From an uncultured Candidatus Entotheonella sp. (GTDB lineage Bacteria; Tectomicrobia; Entotheonellia; Entotheonellales; Entotheonellaceae), in the NCBI GenBank assembly GCA_951828535.1, contig OX639990.1, forward strand, positions 3,397,300-3,461,299: a DNA stretch of 64,000 nucleotides. Direction: 5' to 3'. Under the pieces are notes generated by a model. The model was not told where the DNA came from, did not search any database, and saw only the letters and a list, made by a program, of their open reading frames with translations. The position numbers and the translations under genes are program-made. How positions within the stretch are numbered: position 1 is the first letter of the stretch; each line of letters opens with the position of its first letter. Below are positions 28,637 to 37,209 of the stretch, piece after piece.

Positions 28637-28831
28637 TGGCCTAGCCCAACAATATATCAGTTACGAGTTCCCGGTTACGAGTTCCCGGCGACAAGCAAAA
28701 ACAACACGCAACCATGAAATCCCATGCGATCGTTCATGACGATGCGTCAGGACAACCGTGACCTGGTCCTCATCATGACCGGACACTTAGCAGCGCTAGG
28801 CGGGCTTGGGGATATCCCCGGGTACAGACTG
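28637..28831. repeat. Direct repeat B, right copy, with IS3 left-end fragment
   Basis: Begins TGGCCTAGCCCAAC as at 26384 and ends with ~75 bp related to the IS3 left end (GGGGATATCCCCGG region). It is joined directly to the second copy of the activator 3' end at 28832. No gene is seen in 28579-28923. Confidence 0.65.
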
Positions 28832-28935
28832 TCGGCACCACCGAGGGCATCAGCGCTACAAGGTGACAAAGTACGCCATCGACTGCAATCGCTTTCGCAA
28901 CTGAGCCGGGCGTCAACACGCCACTAGAGCAGCGG
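28832..28935. repeat. Direct repeat A, right copy (duplicated activator 3' end)
   Basis: 104 bp nearly identical to 26268-26372. It includes the last codons of the activator (with one base deleted) and its stop, but no body of the gene, and it overlaps the 3' end of the SGNH hydrolase gene. The native join of activator and hydrolase is therefore at this copy. Confidence 0.85.
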
Positions 28936-29559
28936 GGCTGCCGCTTTGGCCATGGCCTCTCCGAGCGTCGCATGCTGGTCGGCGTCCAGATGAACGCCGT
29001 CCACCTGGCTGGAGGTGGTCACGGTGGCGGCGTCGAAGAAAGCGCAGTCAAGGCTGTCGGCAACCTCACGGTACGCCTCGGCCAGATCCGCACATTTTTC
29101 GTCACCGCCAACGAATTTGCCGGCGATAGGCCCTTTGGGCGTGCGAATGGGCGGCGGCGCGGCCACCAACACCGGCGGCACCGCCATGCCCGGCTCGATG
29201 GGGGCTTGGCGAATGGCGGTGATCAGGGCGGCAATCCCCTGGGCCGAGTGCCAGGCGTTGTGCGGGTGCATGGACTGAAAATCGTTGGTGCCCAGCATCA
29301 GAATCACCAAGGCCAAGGGCGAGTGGATTTCAATGCGCTGCGCCAGCCCCTGCAAGCCGTTGCGCCCCGGCTTGTATGGATCCTCCCACACCGTGCGCCG
29401 TCCGTTGAGACAGTCCTCGTGCACCCGCACGTTCCGGCCTTCGGCGTTCAAATTGGTCTCCATCACCCCTGGCCAGCGCGCCTCAAACGCCAGCCGCTGG
29501 CGCGTCAGCGGAATGATGCCCCACGAGAGTGAATCGGCGTAAACCAAGATGTGCTGCAC
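28924..29559 (-). CDS. SGNH/GDSL-family hydrolase
   Basis: 211 residues. Block I is YADSLSWG (GDS-like, with the nucleophile Ser), block III is LGTNDF, and block V is DGVHLDADQH with the Asp and His of the triad. Proteins of this arylesterase-like type hydrolyse short esters or act as carbohydrate deacetylases. There is no signal peptide, so it is probably cytoplasmic. Its 3' end overlaps the right copy of repeat A. Before the island inserted, it must have converged directly on the activator gene. Upstream is a YdjM-like gene on the same strand. Confidence 0.88.
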   Translation of the reverse strand: MQHILVYADSLSWGIIPLTRQRLAFEARWPGVMETNLNAEGRNVRVHEDCLNGRRTVWEDPYKPGRNGLQGLAQRIEIHSPLALVILMLGTNDFQSMHPHNAWHSAQGIAALITAIRQAPIEPGMAVPPVLVAAPPPIRTPKGPIAGKFVGGDEKCADLAEAYREVADSLDCAFFDAATVTTSSQVDGVHLDADQHATLGEAMAKAAAPLL

Positions 29560-29625
29560 ACCATTTCTCCTTGTTTTGATAACCTCCCCGCTCGACCAGG
29601 TTTTCCTGCGATCAAAACCCGTCGG

Positions 29626-30339
29626 TCAGAAACCGAACCATCCCTCTTGTGGCAGCAGGCTTTGTCTGAGGGCGTCGTACAGCTTGACATCGCCTATCTC
29701 CTGGATAAAACTCGCTACCTCCGGTATGAAGAAGTACAGGACGAGCGTGGCGGTGATCAGTGCGATGGATGCCTTCGGATACGTGAAACTGATCGGTTTC
29801 AGCGCCGTGCCAAACGACTTCTTCAAGCGGACGCCCATCATGTCCACGCTGTACAACTCATCGAGAAGCAAGTGAATCAAATAGCCGACCACGATGAAAC
29901 AGCCTGAGAGCCACGCCAGAGCGCCGGGCAGCGCAAAGACATCGTGCAACACAATGGCGCTCAGAAAGCAGAAGAACACCGCCGCGAGCAGGGAGTGAAA
30001 GACGCCGCGGTGCACGGTGAATCGTTTGAATAACTGGAAGACGAGATAGCGCACGATGACGAACACGACGATCCACAGAAGAATCGCTTCGGCTATCGAG
30101 TAGACGCCGATTTTGCTGAAGACGCTGAAGAACGCCGCCAGGGTGGCCAGACAACTGAACAGGATGTTGACGGGAATGGAGTGGTCGGAATCGATGTCGG
30201 GCAGGATGCCGCCGACCGTTCCCATGGCGAAGAACAGCAGCGCGTCTTTCGGCTCTGCCAGGCCCGTCTGCAAGCATCCTACCGCCAGGACGCCGCTGAG
30301 GGTTCCGGCCACCGACAGATGGGTTTTGAAGTCTGCCAT
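29626..30339 (-). CDS. YdjM/DUF457-family membrane-bound metal-dependent hydrolase-like protein
   Basis: 237 residues. GGILPDIDSDHS (metal-ligand DxD/H pattern), HRGVFHSLL (His pair) and a third cluster HLLLDELYSVDMMG are the signature of the YdjM family, and four to six membrane helices surround them. E. coli YdjM is SOS-regulated, but the biochemical activity of the family is not established. The C-terminal part LKPISFTYPKASIAL is typical. It is codirectional with the SGNH hydrolase, 66 bp downstream, and diverges from the PLP lyase gene. Confidence 0.82.
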   Translation of the reverse strand: MADFKTHLSVAGTLSGVLAVGCLQTGLAEPKDALLFFAMGTVGGILPDIDSDHSIPVNILFSCLATLAAFFSVFSKIGVYSIAEAILLWIVVFVIVRYLVFQLFKRFTVHRGVFHSLLAAVFFCFLSAIVLHDVFALPGALAWLSGCFIVVGYLIHLLLDELYSVDMMGVRLKKSFGTALKPISFTYPKASIALITATLVLYFFIPEVASFIQEIGDVKLYDALRQSLLPQEGWFGF

Positions 30340-30473
30340 TTATGGGATCGTCCTTGAATTTGGGGGAAAGTCCGTGCTGAGGGCGACTTCCGCAAGGATG
30401 CGGCCAGCGTGTGGCGGCATTGTATACCGCGTGGTTTTCGGCGCGCAAACCATGCCGGGCTTGGAGACAATAG

Positions 30474-31439
30474 ATGACAGCCGTCCCAACATTTGACGAC
30501 GTTCAAGAAGCAGCCGCCCGCCTTAAGGGTCTCGTGCACCACACCCCGGTGCTGACCTGCTCCAGCCTGGATGACCGGGTCGGCGCGCGCATCTTCTGCA
30601 AGTGCGAGAATTTCCAGAAGGCGGGCGCCTTCAAATTTCGCGGCGCCTGCAATGCCGTCATGTCGCTGTCGGACGTTGAGGCGAGGCGAGGCGTCGCCAC
30701 GCATTCGTCGGGCAATCACGGCGCTGCCCTGGCCTTGGCTGCGCGCTTGCGCGGCGTGTCGGCTCGTATCGTGATGCCCACCAATGCGCCGGCGAGCAAG
30801 AAGGCGGCCGTGGCCGGTTACGGCGGCACGATTGTGTATTGCGAACCGACCCAGGAGGCGCGGGAGGCTAGCCTGGAAGCGGTGGTTCGTGAGACCGGCG
30901 CCGCCTTCGTGCATCCCTACAACAACGCCAAGGTTATTGCCGGCCAGGGCACCGCGGCCCTAGAGTTCTGTGCCGAGGTGCCGCAGCTCGACGTGATTCT
31001 GGCGCCCGTGGGCGGCGGCGGCCTGCTCAGCGGCACGGCGCTGACCGCTGCGGCGCACACCCCCGGCACCCAGGTGGTGGGGACGGAGCCCGCGGCGGCG
31101 GACGATGCCTGCCGGTCGCTGGCGGCCGGCAAGATCCTGCAGGCGAATGATCCGACCACGATCGCCGACGGCTTGCGTACCTCGCTCGGCGAACTCACCT
31201 TCGCCATTCTGCAACGCCATGTCGCGCAGATCGTCACCGTGAGCGAGGAAGCCATCATCGCGGCGATGCGCTACGTGTGGGAGCGCATGAAGATCATCAT
31301 CGAGCCGTCGTCCGCGGTGCCCATCGCCGCCCTGCTCGACAACCGCCTGGAGGTGTCCGGCAAGCGCGTCGGCGTCATACTGACCGGCGGCAACGTCGAC
31401 CTGGAGCGGCTGCCCTGGATCGCCCCGCCGTCCTCGTAA
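30474..31439 (+). CDS. PLP-dependent threonine/serine dehydratase-like enzyme (fold type II)
   Basis: 321 residues. The PLP lysine is in AGAFKFRGACNA, SSGNHGAALA binds the substrate carboxylate, and GGGGLLSG cradles the PLP phosphate. There is no C-terminal ACT-like regulatory domain, so it belongs to the short catabolic dehydratase or serine-racemase branch. It should deaminate threonine or serine to 2-oxobutyrate/pyruvate, or racemize serine, or act on hydroxyaspartate. ATG at 30474. The flavoprotein gene follows on the same strand after ~360 bp of repeats, so co-transcription is uncertain. Confidence 0.9.
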   Translation: MTAVPTFDDVQEAAARLKGLVHHTPVLTCSSLDDRVGARIFCKCENFQKAGAFKFRGACNAVMSLSDVEARRGVATHSSGNHGAALALAARLRGVSARIVMPTNAPASKKAAVAGYGGTIVYCEPTQEAREASLEAVVRETGAAFVHPYNNAKVIAGQGTAALEFCAEVPQLDVILAPVGGGGLLSGTALTAAAHTPGTQVVGTEPAAADDACRSLAAGKILQANDPTTIADGLRTSLGELTFAILQRHVAQIVTVSEEAIIAAMRYVWERMKIIIEPSSAVPIAALLDNRLEVSGKRVGVILTGGNVDLERLPWIAPPSS

Positions 31440-31798
31440 TCCCGGAATCACGATGGCCCCCGTTCAAGCCGGGGGCAGGCTTTGCTGAGGCCGCATAAGG
31501 GTGATGAAAATGGTTTCCGGAGTGGAGCCCTACTCTGGATTCTGGCTTGTGTTCGAGTCCCGTCGTTCCGGCGGAGTCCGGCAGGCTTCCGGGGCAAAAG
31601 GTCGCTGGATTCCGGGTCGACTGCCCCCCTGACAAGGGGGGTTGGGGGGTTACATGTTTCCCCCAGGCGGGCCTCGTGCCCGCCCTGTGGATTCCAGCCT
31701 GTACGGTGACAATGGGCACCCGCAAGGGGTGCCCCTACGACGGTGGGGGCGTTGCGCCGGCTATTTTCACAGAAACACCGTTTACGACGAGGAGTGCC
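31440..31798. repeat. Intergenic array of dispersed palindromic repeats
   Basis: No gene seen. Three stem-loops: CCCCCCT-gaca-AGGGGGG (31624-31641), CAGGCGGGC/GCCCGCCCTG (about 31665-31687) and GGGCACCC-gcaa-GGGGTGCCC (31714-31734). The phrase GCTGGATTCCGGGTC recurs at about 41117. These look like repetitive extragenic elements. They could separate transcription of the PLP lyase from the flavoprotein operon. Confidence 0.7.
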
Positions 31799-33286
31799 GT
31801 GAGCAAGCAGCACGATATCATCATCATTGGCGCTGGCAACGCCGCCCTGTGCGCAGCCATCGCGGCGCGTGAGCAGGGCGCCAGCGTTGTGGCCCTGGAA
31901 AAGGCGCCCGAGTATTTTCGCGGCGGCAACACCTACTTCACCGGCGGCATCATCCGCTGTGCATACAACGGCCTCGACGACCTCAAGCAGCTTATTCCCG
32001 ACATGTCGCCGCAGGAGGCAGCCTCGGTCGAGGTTGGACAGTACACCGAGGACGATTTTTACGACGACCTGATGCGGGTTTCCAACGGCCTCGCCGATCC
32101 CGAGCTGGCACAGATTCTGGTAAGCGAGTCGTTCCCGACCCTCAAGTGGTTGCAAGAACACGGTGTGCGGTTTGTGCTCGCCTTCGGGCGCCAGGCATTC
32201 AAGCGCGGCGATAAATACCACTTCTGGGGCGGCCTGCTGGTGGAAGCGGTGGGGGCGGGCAAGGGCCTGTCGGACCAGCAATTCGACGTGGCGGAGCGCA
32301 TGGGCGTCGAAACCCGCTACGCCACCAAAGGCGTACGGCTGTTGCAGGATCAACGGGGCAGGGTGATCGGCGCGACGGTTCAAGGGCCGCAGGGGTTTGA
32401 GGACCTGCACGCCAAGGCCGTCATCCTGGCCTGCGGCGGCTTCGAGTCAAACGCCGAGATGCGCACGCGCTACCTCGGCCCTGGCTGGGAGTTGGCCAAG
32501 GTGCGGGGCATCCCCTACAACACCGGCGACGGCATTCGCATGGCGCTGGACATCGGCGCCCAGCCGTACGGCCACTGGAGCGGCTGTCACGCCGTCGCCT
32601 GGGACCTGAACGCGCCGCCAACCGGCGACCGCACCATTACCGAGCTGTATCAAAAGCATTCCTACCCGTTCGGCATCATCGTCAACGCCGAGGGCCAGCG
32701 CTTCGTCGATGAGGGCGCGGATTTTCGCAACTACACGTATGCCAAATACGGACGCGAAATCCTGCGCCAGCCGCTGGGCATGGCGGTGCAGATCTTCGAC
32801 GACAAGGTCAAACACCTGCTGCGCGACGAGTACCACATCCCCCAGGTGTCCAAGGCGGAGGCCGCCACGATTGCCGACCTGGCGGATCAATTGGGCATCG
32901 ACCGCGACGGGTTGGAGCAGACCGTCGCGGCGTTCAACGGCGCGGTGCAATCGGGCGACTACAATCCGACCGAACTCGACGGCAAGGCGACCCGGGGCAT
33001 TACGCCGCCCAAGTCCAACTGGGCCTTGCCCATCGACACGCCGCCGTTCGTCGGCTACGCGGTGACATGCGGCATCACCTTCACCTTCGGCGGGCTGCGC
33101 ATCGACACGCGCGGACAGGTGGTCGACACCGAAGGCAATCCCATTGCCAACCTGTACGCCGCCGGCGAGCTGGTCGGCGGCGTCTTTTATCACAACTACC
33201 CCGGCGGCTCCGGGCTGACGTCCGGCGCCGTGTTCGGCCGCCTGGCGGGCACCAGTGCCGCCGCGGACGTCGCCGGTCAGGAGTAA
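31799..33286 (+). CDS. FAD-dependent dehydrogenase (tricarballylate dehydrogenase/fumarate reductase flavoprotein family)
   Basis: 495 residues starting at GTG after GAGGAGTGCC. The N-terminal dinucleotide motif IIIGAGNAALCAAIAAREQG is followed by LEKAPEYFRGGN, as in TcuA-type proteins, and the C-terminal FAD contact is AAGELVGGVFYHNYPGGSG. The family oxidizes or reduces C=C bonds next to carboxylates using bound FAD. etfB begins 5 bp after its stop and etfA follows, so this dehydrogenase probably passes electrons to ETF; the operon context, not the family, suggests this. The substrate is unknown. No TcuB-type iron-sulfur/heme partner is present. Confidence 0.9.
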   Translation: MSKQHDIIIIGAGNAALCAAIAAREQGASVVALEKAPEYFRGGNTYFTGGIIRCAYNGLDDLKQLIPDMSPQEAASVEVGQYTEDDFYDDLMRVSNGLADPELAQILVSESFPTLKWLQEHGVRFVLAFGRQAFKRGDKYHFWGGLLVEAVGAGKGLSDQQFDVAERMGVETRYATKGVRLLQDQRGRVIGATVQGPQGFEDLHAKAVILACGGFESNAEMRTRYLGPGWELAKVRGIPYNTGDGIRMALDIGAQPYGHWSGCHAVAWDLNAPPTGDRTITELYQKHSYPFGIIVNAEGQRFVDEGADFRNYTYAKYGREILRQPLGMAVQIFDDKVKHLLRDEYHIPQVSKAEAATIADLADQLGIDRDGLEQTVAAFNGAVQSGDYNPTELDGKATRGITPPKSNWALPIDTPPFVGYAVTCGITFTFGGLRIDTRGQVVDTEGNPIANLYAAGELVGGVFYHNYPGGSGLTSGAVFGRLAGTSAAADVAGQE

Positions 33287-33291
33287 GGGGT

Positions 33292-34092
33292 ATGGCACTG
33301 CACGTGATCGTGACGGCCAAACAGGTGATCGATCCCGACATGCCGTTGTCGGCCATGCGCATTGGCGACGATGCCCGTCAGGTGGTGACGCCCGCCGCGC
33401 TGCCCCCGGTGGTGAACGGTTTTGACGAGGTTGCGGTGGAGGCGGCGCTGCGGCTCAAGGACGGCCACGGCGCCAAGGTCACCGTGGTTTCCGTGGGCGG
33501 TCAATTCAACCTGGAAATCATCAAAAAGCCGCTGGCCATGGGCGCCGACGCCCTGGTTCTGTGCCAGGATGCGGCCTTCCCCGATCTGTCGGACAGTATG
33601 GTCACCGCCCGGCTGCTGACGGCGGCGGTCCGCAAGATCGGCGCCTTTGACCTGTTGCTGTGCGGGCGCCAGGCCTCGGATTGGGACAATGCCCAGGTAC
33701 CCCTATTGCTCGCCGAAATGCTTGATATTCCTTGTATCCCGTTGGCGCAGAAGGTGGAAGTCGAACAGGATCGGGTGGTCGTCGAGCAGTTGGTAGCCGA
33801 TGGCTACGACGTGGTTGACGCCGCGCTGCCGGCCCTGGTGACGGTGAGCAACGAGCTCGGCGCGCCGCGCTATCCGAACATGCGGAACCTGATGGCGGCA
33901 AAGCGCAAGCGCCCGGTGGTATGGACGCGCGCCGATTTGAGCCTGGATGCGGCCGCTCTGTCCGCTTGCGTGGAGGTCGTCGAGCTGCTATTGCCGCAGC
34001 GCTCCCAGGCATGTGAATTCATCGCTGCTGAAGATGGCGCCGCCGCAGGGGAAAAGCTGGCCGCGACGCTTCACGAGGCCGGCCTCATCTGA
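33292..34092 (+). CDS. etfB: Electron transfer flavoprotein beta subunit
   Basis: 266 residues. VTAKQVIDPD at the N-terminus, NGFDEVAVEAALRLKDG and CGRQASDWDNAQVPLLLAEML are characteristic of EtfB, which binds AMP in ordinary ETF. The ATG lies 5 bp after the flavoprotein stop and is preceded by AGGAGTAAGGGG, indicating translational coupling. The C-terminal recognition loop region reads LMAAKRKRPVVW. With EtfA it forms the heterodimer that carries electrons from acyl-CoA-type dehydrogenases to ETF:quinone oxidoreductase, which is not in this window. Confidence 0.94.
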   Translation: MALHVIVTAKQVIDPDMPLSAMRIGDDARQVVTPAALPPVVNGFDEVAVEAALRLKDGHGAKVTVVSVGGQFNLEIIKKPLAMGADALVLCQDAAFPDLSDSMVTARLLTAAVRKIGAFDLLLCGRQASDWDNAQVPLLLAEMLDIPCIPLAQKVEVEQDRVVVEQLVADGYDVVDAALPALVTVSNELGAPRYPNMRNLMAAKRKRPVVWTRADLSLDAAALSACVEVVELLLPQRSQACEFIAAEDGAAAGEKLAATLHEAGLI

Positions 34093-34115
34093 GTGACCGC
34101 AAAGGGGCAACGCGC

Positions 34116-35105
34116 ATGCAGGCGGGACGAGGGGTGCTGATTGTTGGGGAAGCCAGTAACGGGGGCCTCGGTCCGACGACGGCTGAGCTCCTGGCGGCTG
34201 GACGAGCATTACTGCGGGACCTCGAAGGCGAGCTGACGGTTGGACTGGTCGGGCACAACCTGGCGATGGCCGCGGAGACGGCAATACAAGCCGGCGCCGA
34301 CCGGGTCTACACCGTCGATGACGCGCTGTTGCAGGACTTGCCGGCTGACCTGTGTTTAAGTGCATTGGCCGAGCTTTACCAGACCGTGACACCGGAAGTC
34401 ATTCTCATTGCCCGCACAGCCTGGGGCCGTGAGGTGGCCCCGCGCCTGGCGGGCCGATTGGGTGTTGGCCTGCTGCAGGATTGCCTGGAAGTGGGCATCG
34501 AGGCCGACAGCGGGCGCTTGACGGCGCTGCGGCCGGTGTGCGGCGGCAATTTTCTGGCCCGTGTGCGGTGCACCGGCTCGCCGCAGATGGCTGCGTTGCG
34601 CCCGCAGACGTACGCGCCTCTGACACCAGAGCCGGGCCGGCGGGGTGAGGTGGTGGCCGTGCCAGTGGCCCTCGATGCCTCGCAGGTTCGCGCGCGGGTG
34701 GTGCGGCGTGTCCGGCACGAGCATTCCGGCGTCAGCCTGACGGAAGCCCGCGTCGTCATTTCCGGGGGCCGCGGGTTGGGCGGCCCGGAGCCCTTCCGCG
34801 ACCTGGAAGAACTGGCCGGCACACTCGGGGCCGCGGTTGGCGCCTCGCGCGCTGCCGTGGACGCCGGCTGGGTTCCCGGCTACTGGCAGATCGGCCTCAC
34901 GGGCGCCACGATTGCCCCGGAACTCTACATCACGGTCGGCATTTCAGGCGCCAGCCAGCACATGGCCGGGTGCTCGGGCGCCAAGGTGATTGTGGCAATC
35001 AACACGGACGCCGAGGCGCCGATCTTTCGAGAAGCGCGTTACGGTGTGGTTGCGGATTGGCAGGCGGTGCTGCCGGCCTTTATGGAAGCTGTACGCAGCT
35101 TGTAA
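34116..35105 (+). CDS. etfA: Electron transfer flavoprotein alpha subunit
   Basis: 329 residues. The C-terminal FAD-binding domain is clear: [51 protein letters not shown], then [12 protein letters not shown]. The FAD of the heterodimer is bound here. The gene starts 23 bp after etfB and lies in the same operon as the FAD dehydrogenase and comB. The N-terminal third is less conserved than in housekeeping EtfA, suggesting a dedicated ETF for this operon's dehydrogenase; that is inference. Confidence 0.94.
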   Translation: MQAGRGVLIVGEASNGGLGPTTAELLAAGRALLRDLEGELTVGLVGHNLAMAAETAIQAGADRVYTVDDALLQDLPADLCLSALAELYQTVTPEVILIARTAWGREVAPRLAGRLGVGLLQDCLEVGIEADSGRLTALRPVCGGNFLARVRCTGSPQMAALRPQTYAPLTPEPGRRGEVVAVPVALDASQVRARVVRRVRHEHSGVSLTEARVVISGGRGLGGPEPFRDLEELAGTLGAAVGASRAAVDAGWVPGYWQIGLTGATIAPELYITVGISGASQHMAGCSGAKVIVAINTDAEAPIFREARYGVVADWQAVLPAFMEAVRSL

Positions 35106-35129
35106 GAGCCCTGGGGGAGGTGTCACAAG

Positions 35130-35822
35130 GTGGAGATTCGCATCGGCAGCCTGTTGCGGGGCGCCCAGGAAGCCGCGGGGACCACGATTATTATTGACGT
35201 CTTTCGTGCCTTCACGACCGCGGCGGTGGCTTTTGCGCGCGGCGCCGAGAAAATCGTCCTGGTGGCTGAAGTCGAGGAGGCCCTCGCCTTGCGTCACCAG
35301 GGCGTCGGACATCTCTGTATGGGCGAGGTCGCCGGCGTCAAACCTGACGCTTTCGACTACGGCAATTCGCCCTACGAACTGGAAAACGTTGATCTGACGG
35401 GCAAAACGGTCATTCAATCGACCCGCGCCGGCACCGTCGGCGCCACCGCGGCATCGGCGGCGGAGAAACTTTACCTGGGATCGTTCGTCACCGCCGCGGC
35501 GACGGTGCGGACCATTCAGCAGCAGCAACCGGCCCTGGTCAGCATCGTTGCGATGGGTTATGCCTCCAAGCAGCGCGCCGATGAAGATGAGCAGTGCGCT
35601 CTGTACCTGCGCAACTGCTTGCAGGGCCGACAACCCAACCCCGATGCGGTCCGCCAACTGGTGCTCGTGGGCCACGAAGCCCAGAAGTACGACGACCCAA
35701 CCCAGCCGCAATTCCATCCCCAGGACAAAGACCTCGCCCTGCACATCGACCGCTATTCTTTTGCCATTCCCGTCAGCCGCGATAATGGCTTGCTGGTTGC
35801 CCGCCCGCAGCCGACGCCGTGA
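35130..35822 (+). CDS. comB: 2-phosphosulfolactate phosphatase family protein (ComB)
   Basis: 230 residues starting at GTG after GGGGGAGG. TTIIIDVFRAFTTAAVAF and TVIQSTRAGTVGA are ComB signatures. The archaeal enzyme hydrolyses 2-phosphosulfolactate to sulfolactate with Mg2+ in coenzyme M synthesis. In bacteria without coenzyme M the natural substrate is uncertain and may be another phosphorylated hydroxyacid. It follows etfA by 24 bp in the same direction, so a hydroxyacid or sulfonate connection with the dehydrogenase operon is possible but unproven. Confidence 0.86.
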   Translation: MEIRIGSLLRGAQEAAGTTIIIDVFRAFTTAAVAFARGAEKIVLVAEVEEALALRHQGVGHLCMGEVAGVKPDAFDYGNSPYELENVDLTGKTVIQSTRAGTVGATAASAAEKLYLGSFVTAAATVRTIQQQQPALVSIVAMGYASKQRADEDEQCALYLRNCLQGRQPNPDAVRQLVLVGHEAQKYDDPTQPQFHPQDKDLALHIDRYSFAIPVSRDNGLLVARPQPTP

Positions 35823-36132
35823 GACGACCGGGCTCGGCCAACCAAGCCATGTATCGCCGGGGAACCTTCGCAGGTAGGCGGTACGGGGCTGGCCCGCTTG
35901 CGCCGTGTGTGGGAGGCGACCCGTTTTGATCTGTGGCATCCGGCCAACTGGAGTAGACAGGCCCCCGCGGCGCGTCCGTCGCCGTGTCTATTGGCTGGTC
36001 GTGGCCTGTTTTCTTCCAGATGGGTCAACACGGACTTCTCTGAGCGCACTCGCAGCCAGCCGCAGGGGCGGAGGGCCTTCCGGCGCCGTGCACAGGGGCC
36101 CTGCAGGCGCCGGAAGGCCCCGCTGGCCCGCG
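35823..36132. other. Intergenic region with a 15-bp stem-loop
   Basis: This 310-bp stretch between comB and the convergent repeat-protein gene holds no gene I can support. Its main feature is the long perfect hairpin at 36073-36120. Confidence 0.5.
36073..36120 (-). terminator. Perfect 15-bp stem-loop 3' of the beta-roll protein gene
   Basis: GGGCCTTCCGGCGCC (36073-36087) and GGCGCCGGAAGGCCC (36106-36120) pair perfectly; the 18-nt loop contains a second small stem CAGGG/CCCTG. It starts 13 bp after the stop of the minus-strand gene. No T-run follows, so termination is likely but not certain. Confidence 0.6.
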
Positions 36133-37005
36133 TTACTGGTTCTGGAAGAGTCCGCCGGCCCTCCAGTCGTGCTGACCCGAAGCCGTCCGGTTGTTGCCGC
36201 CGCTGACGCTGGCATAATCGCCGCTGGCCTCATTGTATCTGCCGCCGCTGACGCTGGCAGCAAGGCCGCTGGCCTCGTTGTCCCGACCGCCGCTGACGCT
36301 GGCAGCAGTATCGCTGGCGTCGTTGCCGGAACCGCCGCTGACGCTGGCATGATAGTCGCTGGCTTCGTTGTCGACACCGCCGCTGACGCTGGCATAATAG
36401 TTGCTAGCCGTGTTGTTATAACCGCCGCTGACGCTGGACCGAGAGCCGCTGGCCTCATTGTTTTTGCCGCCGCTGACGCTGGCAAAAGTGCCGCTGGCCT
36501 CGTTGTTGTTACCGCCGCTGACGCTGGCATAAAGACCACTCACCGTGTTGCCGTAGCCCGCCACCAGACCGCCATAACTCGAATAGCTGTGCTGAGGACC
36601 AATCACCACGTTATGCGAGCCACCGCGGGCAGGAGAGCCAGCACCACTCTCATTGTAGCCAATGATCAGATTGCCAACGCCATTGCTGCTAGCGGTGCTT
36701 CCACTGCCGTTTTGCACATGCACGTTGCAGCCTCTAAAAACCACGTCATCGACTGCTTGCCCCGAAACAGAAACGATATCCATACAGTCCGAAAGCGCAG
36801 GCAAAGCTGCAATGTTGGTTGTATTGGTCGCAGTGTCCGATGCCACGGCGGCGAGCTGGCTTTCCAGCGCAAGAACCCGGACCGCTAGCTGGGCAATCTG
36901 GGCTTGCAACTGGGCGTGGGTCTGCGCCGTAGCTGGCGGAGCGGCCTTGAGGACAAGACCACCGCACACCACCATCAGTACCAGGGTCTTCATGAGTGGG
37001 GTCAT
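36133..37005 (-). CDS. Secreted beta-roll repeat protein (YadA-head-like repeats)
   Basis: 290 residues from the ATG at 37005 after AAGGAGGGAATTGAAG. A signal peptide (ending near PPATAQ) leads to a short coiled coil (THAQLQAQIAQLAVRVLALE) and a Cys-containing linker. Eight tandem 15-residue units of the form SVSGGxxNxASGxxA follow, ending in a short tail WRAGGLFQNQ. Such repeats build the beta-roll heads of trimeric autotransporter adhesins, and the coiled coil could trimerize it. There is no C-terminal membrane anchor, so it would be released or bound by other means. The tail QHDWRAGGLF is known from other anchorless repeat proteins. The function is unknown. Confidence 0.75.
   Translation of the reverse strand: MTPLMKTLVLMVVCGGLVLKAAPPATAQTHAQLQAQIAQLAVRVLALESQLAAVASDTATNTTNIAALPALSDCMDIVSVSGQAVDDVVFRGCNVHVQNGSGSTASSNGVGNLIIGYNESGAGSPARGGSHNVVIGPQHSYSSYGGLVAGYGNTVSGLYASVSGGNNNEASGTFASVSGGKNNEASGSRSSVSGGYNNTASNYYASVSGGVDNEASDYHASVSGGSGNDASDTAASVSGGRDNEASGLAASVSGGRYNEASGDYASVSGGNNRTASGQHDWRAGGLFQNQ
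36189..36535. repeat. 45-bp tandem repeats in the beta-roll gene
   Basis: Eight near-identical 45-bp units, each containing GCCGCTGACGCTGGC and a variable centre, in frame with the protein repeat. They are coding repeats, not CRISPR. Confidence 0.9.
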
Positions 37006-37209
37006 CTTCAATTCCCTCCTTACACTATCGTGTCTGTGTTGGTCATCCGAATTGGAGACGGTACATTTAACAGGAGGGGTCTGAAAAGGCAAGCGGCGTC
37101 ACAATCTGACATTGAACCGGGGGATTTGGAAGGCTCAGGGAGATGCAACAGCGGACAGGCGCGGAATTGGCACGGCGACATCAGACCTGCAAGCGAAGCA
37201 TCCCGGAAA

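Noticed and set aside
36189-36535. Possible CRISPR array of 45-bp units
   Set aside because: The units are adjacent with no spacers and encode a regular protein repeat.
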